From positions 30,976,950-31,040,949 of the forward strand of contig JAKCOZ010000005.1 of assembly GCA_022605955.1 (NCBI GenBank): DNA of 64,000 nt, read 5' to 3'. Of this stretch, positions 12,457-27,500 are shown in pieces. The translations under genes were made by a program, and so were the position numbers. Each line of letters opens with the position of its first letter. Position 1 is the first letter of the stretch. Source of the DNA: Rallus limicola. Its lineage: Eukaryota > Chordata > Aves > Gruiformes > Rallidae. The notes under the pieces are model-generated. The model worked only from the letters and a program-made list of their open reading frames with translations. It was not told where the DNA came from and made no database searches.

Positions 12457-15400
12457 CACGCGTGTATAAACTAACAAATCTTCTTGTGATAAACTGAGAG
12501 GGTCCTCAATTTATAGGACTTTACCTGTGTTAGAAACAATATAATTGTGGTATTTAGTATTCCACTCCAGTGGGATACTAAAAATTGCTCAACAGGTGTA
12601 GATATTTAAAAGCTCAGTAGTAGATGTCTCTTCAGTTATATACATTTTTTTTTAAAACCTGGGAGATGGAAGTTCAGCTCTGAGTCAATTTTCAAAATTA
12701 AATTTAGGCTCCTAAAGTAATTTGTATATCTTCATAAATTTTACTGTGTATCCATGGTTTTGGTGTACTGTATCTATCCGTTATTAATTCATTTAATGAA
12801 CATATTGATATAGAAATGCTTCCAAACTCAAAACATAAGCTCTATGATACTGTACCTCAAACTGGCTTTTATCTCATCTGTACATGATTTTTATTCTCAT
12901 CTTTTACAGGGCACATCTGTAGAAGGAACTGGCACAGAAATTGTTAGTTATCCACCCAGTATGTAATTGTGACCAGAATATTCTCATTGTGACCATAACA
13001 ATACTAATTAACCATCAGGGGACAAATGGTATGTGTGCACTATCTTCTGCTTGGACTTTTAGCTTTTTTTCCTTTTTTTTTCCTTCTTTCGGGGGCTTGG
13101 AGCTGTCAGTGACACAGTACATCAACTGTGTTCCTCACTAGAGAGGAAGATGTTTTGGGACTGTGTCTGTCACTATTGTCACTTGCTGTAATCAACGGGA
13201 TGCTAAAAGTTGTAAGTAACCTGGGAAGGTTGATTGCCTCATGCATCAATGAAAGACCAGCTCAAGAATTTCTGAGTCTTTTCAAATTCAAAACCCGGCT
13301 ATGGCCGACCAAGGAAATAACTTTAGATACAGTGCTGGACTGTGTGTTTGACCAAAAATCATACGTTAACAAAGTAATGAGGGTGATTTGACAGGGAGTG
13401 TCATTATAAGAGATAAATTAAATAAAAGCAAGTGAATCACTGATAAAATTAATTTACACATATTTAAACTATGGTTTGATTTGATCATGCTCAGTGTTTT
13501 TGGTTCATTATGATTATAGGGTCTGATTTCCCACCTCTTTATTCCTGATTTATGCTAAAGAACGTGGTACACTGTCATTTTCAGACTTCCTGTTTTAACT
13601 TAATGGTAAATTAACCTTAAATTATGGATTGAATGTCATTACATTTCTGATTCCCAAAATTAAAACTGTGTTTGAGAAGCAGAGAGGGGGAGAGAGAGTG
13701 CAAGTGAGAGAGAAAGCAAGAGCACGATGTACTGCCCAGATGTCCCTAGTAGGAACTGTCTCCAATGCTGGGAAGGGAAGCAATACATTACACCACTGTC
13801 CCTACTCCTCTTTTTCATTTGTGAATGTTTGCCAGAGATTATTATCACACTATTTCTCATCAGAACTGGAGTTCTAGTTTATCAAAGTGTCAGCATAAGG
13901 ACTAACACTGGGCAAATTTGCTGCAGCACAGCTAGACTATGAGCTCCAGTCTGACAGCAAACTCACTAGAATGAAACCTATCGCTGTAGCTTAAAAGGTT
14001 TTGTAAAAATTATTTGCCAGCAAGGGACAGCTTTTACAAGTACTTAAGCCTTAAATAGTTTAGTATGGTGTCTACTATTACAGTTTTCAAAGGCATCTAT
14101 ACGTCAGGCACTGTTATTTTACCAGGAAGCAGGCATGCAGGAATTGGAAAAATCATAGTGATTTTTGTTTCTTATGTTACTGCACGCCTGACACTATGAA
14201 GCGTATGCAGCTTCCTAGTTGTGGGAGCTTCACAGGAGAGGAGGATGCCACACCTCACAGGAAGGTCCAAACCTCTTCCTTAAAGCATACACTTACAGCC
14301 ATGCAGGGAGCTCCATCTTGATTTATGACAGTCCCCCTGTTCTGTTTTTCAATTGCTTTAATCAGCAAGGAATTAATTGCAAGTATTAGAGTTTCTAATT
14401 ATGATGCATATAGCAAATATAACATGTGTAGGCACTCTTATTAGAAATTTAACTCATTTAACAATAATTGAAAGAAATGCAGAACATTGTGCTATTTTGC
14501 CCCATTTCCCCTGATAGTAGCTCTGCACCTATAAACTCTCGGTACTCCTTACCCCAAATCTTAATTATATTTGAGCTTTAAAGAGCTCTCACACTACTTG
14601 CAATCTTTTGTATGTTTAGTGTATTCATAAAGACAGAAAAGCAAATTTCATGGCTGAAATAGAGTGGGGGACATGGTAAGATGAGGGGCTGAAAATACCA
14701 ATGAACTGACATTCATCGTTATATCAATGGTTATGCATGGCTGTATGGACACCTGGAGTGAACTACTTGGCAGCCTGACCTCAAACGAACATGCAACCAT
14801 CAAATGTCACAGAAAGAGCCTGCAATACCTTTTTTACAGACTCTAACTCTTGTTTCACAGCTCTGAATCACATAATTTTTCCCACTTATACCACCTGGCC
14901 TTGCAGAATGAAATGGAACAGTTTGGGATTTTAATTTCCAAAACCACCATTAATTCTGGGACTAAGCCTTCCCCAAAGACGTGAACTCTTATTGTATGCT
15001 CTGGCGACTAGCTAAAACTTTACCTACTCCTATAAATTCAACATTTATATCAGCAAACATTTTACTATATGCATTTTTTTCCTTAAGATAAGCATTTGGG
15101 CAGTGGAACTAGAGTAAATATTTCGTAGGACGATAGTAACAAAAATGGATAGCAAACACACACCTTTACTGATCTTGGACTTGCTGACTGGCGATCATGG
15201 TGACAGAGACACTGGAAACTTGAGAATGGATGACTAGTCGCTGTTATCTGTGATGCACCAAGTTCTGGGCCTCAAGTGCCTATGCAGATAAAACACTGTC
15301 CACGGGAAGTCTGTGGGAGATTTGCCCAAGTAAAAGTTGATGGAATGGTCCCAAAGAGCAGTCACCTACAGGGGAACTTCATGGGTTAAGGCCACTGCTG

Positions 15401-17095
15401 ACTTTCTACAGGAGAGGCATCGAGGACCTTCTGCCCAGAGTGCTTTCCTGGGTCTAGTGATTCAGACGCTGCTGTTGCTGACAATTGTTGTGAGCAGCCA
15501 CTGTCATGAAAAATTACAAGCACGTCTTTCAAGGGGTGTCATTTTTTATAATTTAAAGATTTTTTTCTTTAGAATAAAAGGCAAGCCACACATGTTTAAG
15601 AAAATTCTTGTTTCCTGTCACAGAAGGGATGTAAACATGAATATAAGTAATTTTTTTGTTTGTTTTTCTATGGCTCTGGAGCCTGTATCAAATTTCTTAT
15701 CTTACTTTTTTTTTTGTTTGTTTTAGAAGTATCTAAAAACATTCAGTGTTCACTGAATTTTTCTCAAGAACAAAGAGTGTTCTGAAGTAGAACATCAAAT
15801 GCTTAAATGCTGCATGATCCAAAACTGTTATTTTTAAAAGAAAAGTATTTCTTCCTTTTTGAAAGTTTCTGAATTATTATAAACTCCTTTTTGTATTAGC
15901 TCTTTGCTACTACAAAAACTACTCTGAATAACCAAAAATTAGAAAAAGAATAAAACTCCCTGAAGGAAAAATAGATTACGCAAAATAACTACTAAAATAC
16001 TGTCTTCTAACAGGTCTCTTTTTATAATTGCACTTTGCTTTCTTCTCCAGGGCTGTCACTAGACTTCCATTACTAAACTGAGATGTTTCATCCAGGATTT
16101 GAATATTATGGCAGTACACATTAGACCCAAAAGCGTATATTGGGGATTGAACACTTGCCTGCGTAACCAAACCCCCCAAGATAGTAGTACCTTGCTACAT
16201 GTAGGTGACACCATGTTGGAAGAAGTTGTACACATACATGCCATTTATTGCTATTTGTTGTCTTTCTTTTTAAGATGATGCATGGGACTTAGAATGAGGT
16301 CAAAATACAGTTTCTGTAAGTATATGTCACTATGCAAACTTACTGGTTCGCTGTCTAGGTTGCGATGGACTGTGAAAACTTCAGCTTAGTTGGAAAATGC
16401 TGTTTGCCATCTTATTTATTAGGGTTTGTCTGTGAAAGGCAGGTCTACTTGAGCTTTGTCCGAAGGTGAGAATTAGGCTTTAAATGCACTTAATTTATTT
16501 ACTAGAAAACTCTGTTGAATAATTCCGACTCTGATTTTACAGCTGTGTGGATAAGTTTCAGTTGTATTTCAACATAATAGCTTTTCTAAAATGCTGCTAT
16601 TTCACCCCTGGTCATTTTGAACTTACATAATTTCATTTGGGGGGATGAGAATTTGTAGAACTGTGCTTTGAAAACATGCTGTAAGTCTATCACACATTTC
16701 ACCTAATTGCACCCTTCAGTACAGGGTGCAGCTTCATGTTATAAGCTGTTTAGTTTACCTGCAGTCAGATGCCAAAGCTGACACTCCTGTTTTTTTTGTC
16801 TCTCTATCCCATGTATTTCCACTTCACCCCTTATATAAAATCTAGGCTTAAAAATTATTTAATTCAATTCACCAGTCTGATCTGACAGTATTTTAATTGT
16901 TATTTTGCTTCTTTTTTTTTGTTTTTTTGTCATGTTTGGGTGAGTCAGATTTCTGCTTGAGTGGTAAGCTGGTCCAGCTCAACCTACTGCTGTTGAGTTG
17001 GTAAGTTGAATGTAAGCAAGACCAGGTGCAGACCATACAGACTATATATGACACAAAATGGCAGTCACAATGACTGTTCTTTACTCTTGATATTA
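12457..17095. other. Intergenic DNA, no gene seen
   Basis: AT-rich DNA. It includes a GAGAG-rich purine stretch at about 13678-13722 and scattered T runs. The 129-codon open frame at 15337-15726 has no recognisable domain and ends in a phenylalanine-rich translation of T-rich DNA, so it is treated as chance. Confidence 0.6.
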
Positions 17096-17520
17096 GAATC
17101 ATAGTATCATAGAATTGTCTTAGTTGAAAGGGACCTTTCAATAAGCCCAACTATCAGCCTAATCAGCCAAAACCACCACTAAACCATGTCCCGAAAGCAC
17201 CACATCTAACCATCTTTTAAATACTTGGCGACTCCACCATCTCCCTAGGCAGCCCATTCCAATACTTAATAAACCCCTCTGTGAAGAAATTTTCCTAACA
17301 GAGATTTAGATCTAAATTTAGATTGGAAATCTAAACCTACCCTGGCACAACTTGAGGCTGTTTCTTCTTGTCCTATCACTTGTCACTAGAGAGAAGAGGT
17401 CAGCTCCCATCTCCCTACAACCTGTTGTAGAGAGCAATTAGGTCTCCCCTCAGCCTCCAGCCCTACTTCCCTCAGACACTCCTCATAACGTTTGTCTTCC
17501 AGTCCTCTCACTCGTTTTGA
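17096..17520 (-). mobile_element. CR1 LINE 3' fragment
   Basis: The plus strand begins with AATCATAGTATCATAGAAT followed by GAAAGGGACC, the reverse complement of a CR1 3' end with its octamer repeats. Antisense CR1 ORF2 C-terminal sequence follows (cluster near 17340-17520). The element is 5'-truncated near 17520. A small palindromic expansion sits inside it at 17304-17335. Confidence 0.85.
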
Positions 17521-20500
17521 CATTATCTATGTCAAGCCAAAGATTGTAAAGTTCTAGCATTACAGTACAAGAGAGCAAGCATACTCATCAACTGGCATCC
17601 ATCCTGGCCTCCCTCCTATCTACAAGAGGAAGTGGTAAGAGAAAGGAACTGTACCACATTGCATTTTCTTTCTGTGAAAGAAAATGATAGAATCTTCCAA
17701 AACTTTTATTTTAACTGAGGAAGTTAGTCCTATGTAAATACATTGTATTGGAGTAAAACAATGTGACTATATACGTTCATGTAATTAGAAGGCAGTTATC
17801 TGGCTGAAGAACCTTTTAATGATTTTAGTGTTAGACTTCTTCCTAGAATGAAGGAAAATTGATTTGAATAAAATAATCTGAAATCTCTGGGATACATATC
17901 CTATGTATCTCCTGAATGTAAATTTACATATATTTTGGAATGTAAATACAGTGAGATCCTACTTTATATGGGGAGGCATTAGGATCTAATAAAAAGTATA
18001 ATAACAAAAAGTGTTGATATGAATAATGGAAGCTTTTTGTTTATGCAGTAGAGAGAATAAGATTTTATATTAAATTAAGTAACAGGAAATATACATAATT
18101 TTTATCATCGCTAGAAAAATATGCGTTGGAAGTCAGTGAGGGTAGTTGGTTACCATTGCCATTTGCCTGAGGATTTCCGAAAGAGACAGTAGACCAGAAA
18201 TAAAATACAGCAAATATTTTTTTTTAAAAAGGAACAAATCACCGTGCTGTTGCTTCTTTATCATTCATAGCATGGGATGCATATTAGTCATCATAAATGC
18301 TGTGCTGGGGGAGTAGATGCTTTAAAAGCTTTCTTCCTCTTCTGGAAACATCTTGGATGAAGAGCGTAGAAGAAAATCCCTAGAGAAGAATAAACTATCA
18401 TGTTTATAAGAACATCCTATTGACTGACTAATTGGAAGGATACTAAAAAATTCCCAGGGGAAATGATCTAGAGCTCAAGACTTTTACAGTCAATACTTAG
18501 CGCAAATTTCTTTTTATAACAGAGAAATCCATTTAAATTTAAAATACTCTGTATCAAACCTCCTAATCTGACCATAGATTCAAAACTAAGCAGTGACAGT
18601 GAAGAAAATGATAAAATTAAGCATGTGGGTAGAGAAAAAAAATAAAATCCTGTACTGACAGAGTGGCTGTAAGTTCAAAGCTGCTTAATTTTGCAAGAGT
18701 TTATTTCAGTAGGAAAAGAAACAAATACTGCATTTGGCAAACAAAATTATTGCCTTAAAAGAATGAAAACAAATGGCTCATATCTACAGTGCCCTGTCCA
18801 AAGAGTTGGTCTCTCCTCTGCATTTCACTTTCATGTCACTTCATTACAAAAGTACTGCAAATGCAATCTGAGTGATGTCACTAGGGAAGAGTCTGCAAAC
18901 AGAAGCTGAGTAGAAAATATGGGAAAACTCATGACCTGTTCAGGGAAGGGATAGGGAACAAGCAGAGAAGCAGGTCAGTGAATCCAGTGTTTCACTTTTC
19001 TGGAGGATTCCTGCACGAAACCTTTGCCCATATTTCACTTAGTTTAGATCATTTGCCTCAACTGTCTCCCCCCTCTCTCTCTCTGCCAAATTTCTTTCTC
19101 TCCGATGGAGCAAATTTCAGGGGTATTTCAAGATCATCTTCAAGAATTTACTGTGTCAATTGCCAGCTACTTAGAGCTATGGTACAAAAAAGTACTACTT
19201 AGCCTTTGTTGTTAAAAGTGTAGCAGTTTATTTGAATGTCCAGAAAATTATTCATAGCCTTTAAAAAAAAATAAATTAATCACACTTTTGGCAAAAATGA
19301 ATAATGATGAACTTTAAAAAGATAGTTTTGTCCCATAATTTTCCTAATTTCAAAGGCAGCTTTCCAAGACAAGTTACAAGTTTGTTTTCAGTATCTTTGC
19401 AGTGAAAATATCTTACCACACATATTATGAACTCGCAGGCCTGAAAAACAAAATTCAGTTTATAAATTCAGTATGCTTTACCTGTCTGCAAGTAAATAAA
19501 TATAAACCAATATTCAATTCAACAATACATTAGACATACTGCATATCCTTTGTTCTCTTCCCAGGCATGATATATACAATATGAAAGATTTATGTGGATT
19601 GGTTTCACACAATATCACGCATTTCTTGGTGTTAGGTTTTTTGATAGCTTGTGTATATAACATCAGCATAGCTTAGAAGTTTGTTTTCATCCGGCGGTCT
19701 TCTACAGCTCTCTCTATCATATAAACAAGGAATTAGTATGGCTCTCTTCAAACACAATACACTTATTCTGAAGGTCTTTCTAGCTCTGACTGTGATTGAG
19801 CAGCATTCTGCTATAAGTTCCTGTGCTATTTCACTTCATCCCACCATTTCATTCTCTTTGTCAGCTCTTTCTGGCAAATACAAATGATCTGCACAGTGAG
19901 GAACTAAAGGGGAATTGCAAAATAAGCTGTTCTTTCTCCATGTCAGGCCTGCTCACTTCCTACTTCCCAGCTCACATCTGGAACCTAAAGCATGGTTTGA
20001 ACAGGTGTCAGTGGGCACATGCAAGTCTGCCCTGAAGTTTATCGACAAATTTATTTTTTCCAGTGATGCTGTGTTACATTTTTAGCAGACATTTTTTCCA
20101 GGGTTCATCTGTTCTGCCAAAGCAGAGCATTGTGGATTTTGTTTGGGAGTCCTAGACCAACAATACTCTGCATTGCCTAGATGCCAAGGTGTGCTGGAGG
20201 AGACCCTAGGCTCTCTTTCTAAGGCAGCCTGCTCAGGTGGAGGTGCTGCACATCATGTATAGTTGCATCTCAGTGTTCCCTACAAACAGGGCAATGTAGC
20301 AGTGGGGGCAACTCACTTGCAAGTTTGCCAAGTCTGGATAGATCCTCAAGTCCTATCATGCCCCCGCACCTTGCATGTATTCACCATCTTTAGGCACACA
20401 CTGTATAAAGTTGCTTGGTCCCATCTATTTGGTACCACAGAAGTAGCAAAACACCTAGAAGCAACCTAAGCTCATAATAGATTCAGACACTCGTAAGTAC

Positions 20501-23500
20501 AAAGAGATGAGGATTCATCACTGCTCTGGCAAGGATCTTGCCCGGCAGGACTATACTCTGAGCATGAAAGAGCTGCCCTGGGACGGCTGTTCACAAAGCA
20601 AGGAAGAGTTATGCTTTAAGTCCAAACAAGGATACATGTCTGTGATACTAACCTTTGCAGACAGACCAGGCTCCAGAATCCAGGAGACCCACCTAAAGCT
20701 GCTTTCTCCTCCTCTCCTGGTCTCCACGGGACACATGGGGCAGCTAAGCATCAAGAAGAGCTGAGTTGTGGTGAGTATGTTTAAAGTTTTGTGAGTGGAA
20801 AGAAAAGGCTGTGTAGGTGATGGGAGACTGCTCTGCTTAGATTTGGGTCATCTGTTGATAGGCAAGTTCTAGCCAGACAAAAGCAGAGGTCTCAGAGGAG
20901 AGAGGGAGCCTTTCAGAAATAACTCACCCCTTCCCTATTCTTCTGTCCTCCCCTTCTCCTGGCCAAAGGACAATTCTGGACTGCTCATGTCTTTGTTATC
21001 CCTTTGCTGGGGAGAAACTATGGTAGTTAGCAGGTTGGCAAGCACCTCCACCTGGTAGCAGGCTGTGCCATGGCAGGTTACTGCTGTGGCTGATTGCTGT
21101 GCTAGTAGATGTTTCTTTCCCAAGGGATGTAGACATTCCCAGGCACCTGTGAGTGACTTGTGCACACAACTCTCCTCTGCCAGCCTGGATTAGCTGCCAT
21201 GGCAGCATGTTCAAGTTGCTCTACTTGACTGCTGAATGCAAACACACCATTCAGATTGGTAAACAATTACCTGGCAGGACTCTGTTATGATTATATCGCA
21301 TGATCTGGAAATGTTCAGGCCCTTCCCACCCTAGCTAGACATTCTCTCAGGCACCTCCCCCTTCTTCTGGCCCTGACTTAAGTCATGGGCTTGTTGAAGC
21401 ACAAGTTAGCATCCTTTCCTCTGGGGATTTTCTGTGCATGGTTCTGGTCACATTCTGGTTGCTTCACCTCCTCATTGCTAGCTCACTAGCAAAACAGGGT
21501 ATAGCTCTGCACAGTATCAAATTACTCTAGGAAGGAGAAGGTTTCCTGGCCACTGGGACAGCAGGACAAGTTGGTGACTGCTGCTTTCCTTCCATGGAAG
21601 TGATCCCAGGTGAAGGGACAACATCAGTGTTATGTGCCAGGTTTGGAAAAGGATCATGTCTCACCCACTTGTCTCCTAGGTCCTTGGTGAAGCATTCAAT
21701 TAGTATGGCTCACAAATGTGCATCCTCTGAGAATAAGGAAGTTTGAGAAGGGAGTGTTGTTGGTATCTATCTGTGTGGACCATGACAGACTAATTAGGCT
21801 CATATGATCCATAGCCCGAGGGTTGTACCACCAAGCAGGGCAAGTAGGTAACTCAACATCATGAATGCCTCTGCTCTCAGAAAGGGAGTGCCACCCTATG
21901 TGTGCTGGAAAAGAGTGGAACACCTTGACAGGAGAAGGTGAACTTGGTTACTCTAACTGGTCAGGGGACCTGGGCCACTTGAAAGTAAGAAAACATAGAA
22001 GCAACCTTTGCAGGCATCCTATATTGGATTATTAACTTGACTGTAGGTGTGCATTTAAAGTGGTAACATCTGAAAGTAGGTTCCTCAGGTTTTCTGCAGA
22101 GAGGAACATTTAACACCAGATTTCCATCGCGCATATGTTTGCTTCATCCTTGTCCAGGCACTGTGATAGCTAACAAAGACTTCTGGCCATGGCAGGTCTG
22201 GAGTGCTGTGTGGTTGGTGGTAGCTTCTCTTGTCCATGCTTGGCACTCTACAAAAGTGTGACTGTTTTGGACTGTTCCTGAAGTGTGACCTACACACAGA
22301 GGCAGGTCAGGTGCATGGGTATGGGTCAGGTGAGGAATGCTAGATCCCCCCTCTCCTTCCCCCAGCTTGCCTAGACATCTGTTAGAGATGGAGGGTGGCC
22401 CTAAAGTGGGCTGGCTGCCCCTCAATTTCAGGATGGAGCCTGAAGCCAGCAAAAAATGAAGTCTAGATGCATGGTGGGGCAATCATAGGAGATTTATAAG
22501 GCAGGGGTGTTTACTGAACTTTGCATAGTATAAGAACTTCTAGTTGTAGCTTGTAAAGACCTGTAGGATAACTCATCGCGCTCCTTCCAAAGCATGGGAT
22601 GGACATCCTGATGGGCTTTGCCGAGGCCAGGGCACTGGACTGGATCTGGCAAGTGCTATATACATCTGTCTGCTGTTAACAGACATAGAATGGGCACAGC
22701 CAAAGTAATCAGTTTAATTAAATGCTTTGTATCTATAATTTGTCTGATTTTAGAGCATATTATCTTGAAATTAAACTTCCAATATGTTATTACAGGAACA
22801 TATTCTGTTTCCTTTATGTCCCATTATAGCTGTGATTAACATATTCAAAAGTATACATTACACTGCCACAATAATGAACAGAGCTAGACAAATATAAGTA
22901 TCTGCAGTAAAACACAATGAAGTCCTGCAGTGCAATGGTAATGCTAGTCATTTTTGCATGAATAAATGAAGGTAGAGTGTAAAATTCCATAACTCTGCTA
23001 TGAACCAAAGTCTCCAGCCAACATGGAGCATTAAGTCTTTGCAGGACTAGTAAATATTTATTGCTACTAATTTAATGTTTAATCACAAAACAAACCTTTT
23101 ATTCTTCTAGGTGATTCCTTATCTCCACTGTGTTGCATTTTCATCCTTTTCTGGAAATGAAAGCTTGAGATTTGATTCTGACAGGGTAAATTTTGGATGT
23201 AAAAATCAACAGAGAAGCACTTTCTCTAGTCTCTTACAGTCAGTGATTCAGCACTTGTGTCTGATTGCTGAGAATCCTCCGATGCTGGATGTCATTGGCC
23301 AGATTCACTGATTTTTCAAGACCAGAGAACAGTGTCATTTGGTCTCAGGTCCTTCATAAGACAGACCATAACTTCGAATTAGAGCTTCTTTGAAAGAATT
23401 TTGTTTGCATAGAAAACTTCACATGCTTTGGTAAGCTACTCTAAAGATTAAATACTGTTATATTTAAAAAATTGTACCTTGTGTCTTTTCAGAGTTGCCT

Positions 23501-24130
23501 ACTTTGATCATTTTCATTCACTGTATCTCTTACCTTAGCTGAGCAAGCAGTGAAGTTTTTCTTTCAATAGATACAGAGTTATATTCTGGGATCTGGGAAC
23601 CCCACAAATGTGCTGAAGCTTGTGTTGGGAATATATAATTTGGCTTTTATTTTCAAGGAGACCGAAAGAAATTGGGTTAATTCATAAATGTCTTTTCCAT
23701 AAAGAAAATTAATTTATTTTTTCAACTGGTTAAATAAAATCTTTTAAGCTTTTTATTTAAAAATATTTTTCAATCTCTCCTTAGAAGTGCTACAGAGAAG
23801 GGTTAAATCCTCATTTTAAAAGAGCCTTAGTGGAAAAATTTAAGCAACTCTGAAAAACATTTATCAAATGCTGACATGAAATAGTCTTGTATCTTAAAAA
23901 TTCTCCACATTCCTATTCATATTTCTTTCTTTCCAGATACATTTGCCACCTTGTACTCTAATTTTATAATTTTCTTGGTTCTTCTGAAATACTACTGCAC
24001 ATCAAATAATTTGATTACTGAAAAAAAAGTCAGCAACCTATAATTACTCTTCTCTTAACTAGTAGACTAAGTCCTTTATGATCCAAAGTGTCTTCAATGC
24101 AAATACATACAGAGCATAAGCACATCAGCT
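17521..24130. other. Intergenic DNA, no gene seen
   Basis: No supportable gene. About 19.9-22.6 kb is less AT-rich by eye and carries overlapping short frames on both strands (up to 112 codons at 22144-22482, minus), but these show no domain, no conserved motif and no exon structure. Confidence 0.55.
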
Positions 24131-24592
24131 CTCATGACGTTTGGATGCTAGAGTGTACCCAGAGAAGGGCAACGAAGCTGGTGAAGGGTTTGGAGCACAA
24201 GTCCTGTGAGGAGCAGCTGAGGTACCTGGGTTTTTTTTAGTATTAAGAAAAGGAGACTGAGGGGACACCTTAAAGCTCTCTACAACTACCTGCAAGGTGG
24301 GGGTCTGTCTCTCAGGTAACAAGGGATAGGATGAGACGAAATGGTTTCAAATTGCACCAGGAGAGATTTAGTCTAGATATCAGGAAGAATTTCTTTACTG
24401 AAAGGGTAGTCAAATATTGGAACAGGCTGCCCAGGGAAGTGGTGGAGTCACCCTTTCCCTGGAGGTATTTAAAAGGGTGTAGATGTTGTGCTTGAGGATA
24501 TGGTCTAGAGGTGGACTAGGCAGGGTTAGGCTGTGGTTAGATTCGATGATCTTAAAGGTCTCTTCCAACCTGTGATTCTATGATTCTGTTTC
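24131..24592 (+). mobile_element. CR1 LINE 3' fragment
   Basis: Sense-strand CR1: GTACCCAGAGAAGGGCAACG, then the block encoding the C-terminal end of ORF2 (including the stretch usually translated as [10 protein letters not shown] near 24420-24450), then GTCTCTTCCAACC and the terminal TGATTCTATGATTCTG octamer repeats. It is 5'-truncated at about 24131 and has an inserted T run near 24232-24238. No intact frame remains. Confidence 0.9.
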
Positions 24593-27500
24593 TGATGTAT
24601 ACCAGAGAAGTAAAAAGTACAGTATAAGACATGCTTTCCAAACTTCTGCCCAAGGCTGCAACTCTTTTCCAAAGTCTTTCTGATTTAAAATGCAGACTCT
24701 GTAAGGGTAGGTAGCACTAGTGCTAGTACTTCTATTACCAAACACATGAGTTCAGAAATACTAGCAATGTATTATAGTGATTGATATTTGTAAAGTTGGA
24801 GAATCATGTAGTTTGGAATGGATATCTGGACCTTGCCTGGAACAATGTGCTGCCCAAAACAGGGCTAGTTAGAGCGGATAACTGAGGTAATCCCTTGCCT
24901 GTACAAAGATTACCTTAAACCACTGTACTGGAACTTGTATTCAGGTGTTATCTGCCATGAACCTTGATCTGTTTTCTGAGTCACCTCTCCACAGTTAAGT
25001 GAGGCAGCTAAAAATAGAATGGTTTAAGTCTGTTGACCTTTCAGATGTAATCTCCACATCTTCCTGACAGATCCCCACTGCATGTTAAAATGACATAAAG
25101 TAACTCTGATGCATTTCTGGACATGCTATTAAGGGTACCTTTGACATGAAGGAATCCTGAGATGCTGCAAAAGCACCTTCGTGTCTCTCCTTGTGTTCCC
25201 TGCCACAGGGACTTGTCAAGATAAGTTTGTGGAAGGAAGAGTAAACCGTGAGCATCTTTCAATCCATGATCAGTGGCTGGCTGCATGATCTGTACATTCT
25301 CTGCTTTTATGGAAGAGTTAGCTTGTGTTGGGGCTTGTTTTGACCTCAGGTAGCTTCTGGAAGAAAAGGAAGCCATTGGTTTCTGCCTTCCAGGGCTGCC
25401 TGAAACAAGGCCAGACAGTCTCCTTAGCCTAGTAATTTGCTACCTTTGGATTCCTTTTAATGCAGGCTTAATAGACTGAAGAATCCAACCTGACAAATAC
25501 TGCTGTGATGGTAGGTCATAGACAGAACCCTACTGCCAGGCTATGGAGGCTGCAAGAAAAATTGTTTGAACTTAAAAATACACAGTTGCTTGCATCCCAG
25601 GTGAAGTGCTCTCAAAAGCAGCTACTGAGCATTTTGTACTGCCTGCAGGTTTTAAGAGTTCTTGGAAATAACCCCTAAGTAGGAGAAAAATACACATTTC
25701 TACATTGTGGCTGAAAAGTCATTAAATGAAAGGAATCCACACATTCTTCTAGGAATATAGAGACAGAAAATGTTTCTTCCTATTTATCTTGCTGATTATC
25801 AGCAGGAGATAGTAAGTTCCTGGGCTAAGGGCTGTTTTTTTTCACAAAGAAAAAGACATTGTCCTACTTAAAGTTCAATTAAGGTTTTAGTTAAGTGTTT
25901 TTCTCTTTTCTATTAGTGTAATTTTGTACTGCTGTCTTCAGCAGGTTATGCTTGGGCCATTTTTTTTCTTTTTTGAGACATTCATGTTTCTATTTCTGAA
26001 AATAAAGTTGCGAAAACTATGTCAATGTCAAATACTGGGTAAAATCTGCTAGAGGTGACAGTATCAGAATGTGGTTTTACCGGTTTGTATAATTTTTAAA
26101 TGTGATTTAAAAACAAGAATAGAAATCCCTTTCCTGATATGTTAATTCTTTTAAAAGGTATGTTTTCTTTGTTCAGCATGGATCCTTGAAGGTCTTAAGC
26201 AATCCCACTAGAAACCTGATTTTATTAGCATTGTAAAAGAAATGCTTGTGAAAAAAAAAATCTTTAAAAATTATTCAGAGCTCTTTGGTATATAGCTTTA
26301 CTTTACTCATCATTAGTGTTGTCTGATCTTTTAAAATGAGAAGGGAGTTTTTCCAAAATTGGCTAAATGTTATGATAGTGATGGTCTTGTAGTCAGTTGC
26401 AAGCTGATGGTGGGCCAGTAGTGTTAAATACTTAAAGTGCAGCATCAAGTCATTACTCCTCTATAACAGATGGATCTATCTAGGAATTTGTTAATAGTCT
26501 TGGTCATAAACCCTGCATTTGACAATCAAAAGCTTTTGGTCTATGTTACCACCACTGAAATGACTGCTTTCGTTTTTAGGAAAATAGGAGTTTAATTTAA
26601 AGAAAAACCAAGCTCTTCACAGTGCATTGTGCTGTGCTCGATTTCCCTGGTACCACTCCTGTGCTTTCTGCTGACTCTGAGAATTTATTAAAGCCCAAGA
26701 GTGGCAAGGAATCACGGGACCCTCAATGGAGGGACTTCGGAAATCTTTAGGGCTAAGTAGTTCTTTAGGATTGTAATCCATCAAATTATTTTCAAAATGT
26801 ACCCTATAAAAAAGAACCTCACAATTTTCAAAGTATTGCAACACGAGCTGTAGTTTACAGCTACCAAACTGAGATTAAATCAGTTAAGGTAGGGATCTTC
26901 CTTTTTAGAAAATGGAACCAGAAAGCACAACTTTTGTATTTTAGGGGTCTCTATGCATTGTTTACTATAGACTTAATCTACAAATAGAAACTACAATTAT
27001 TCTGCTATGTATGACATATCTTAGTACAGCTACTTACCTATCCAGTCATTAAGTGCCTATCTGGAATTTAAGCGCATGCTAGAAAAATAAAAGCATGGGA
27101 AAATAATGATGGATGTTATTTATTCTAATGTAATTTCCTCTTATCCAGTACACATGGAGAAGCTGTGACCCTGTAATCACTGAAATATATGGTTAACTTC
27201 ACAAACTTCACATGTCAAACTTGGCTCGAAAGAATTACCAACTTGTAGGAAGTTAACACATACAGGGAAATCCAGACCTATTCTTAAAAACCCCAAAACC
27301 GAGCAAGAGTACTACTCTGCATTTTTTTCATGGTTTCTAGGCTTTTTACAGATCTGAAATTAATGAAGCCTAACAATAACTCAAGAAATGATATTGCAAT
27401 TTGTTTGTGGATCTGAGCTGAAAATCTGAGCTGTAAGAATGAATTAGTTACAGTGAAAGACAAAAGCACATATAATTTAAGTGCTACAACTTGTAAGCGT

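Noticed and set aside
15337..15726. 129-codon plus-strand frame
   Set aside because: The composition follows local T-rich DNA (Phe-rich end), and there is no motif or splice support.
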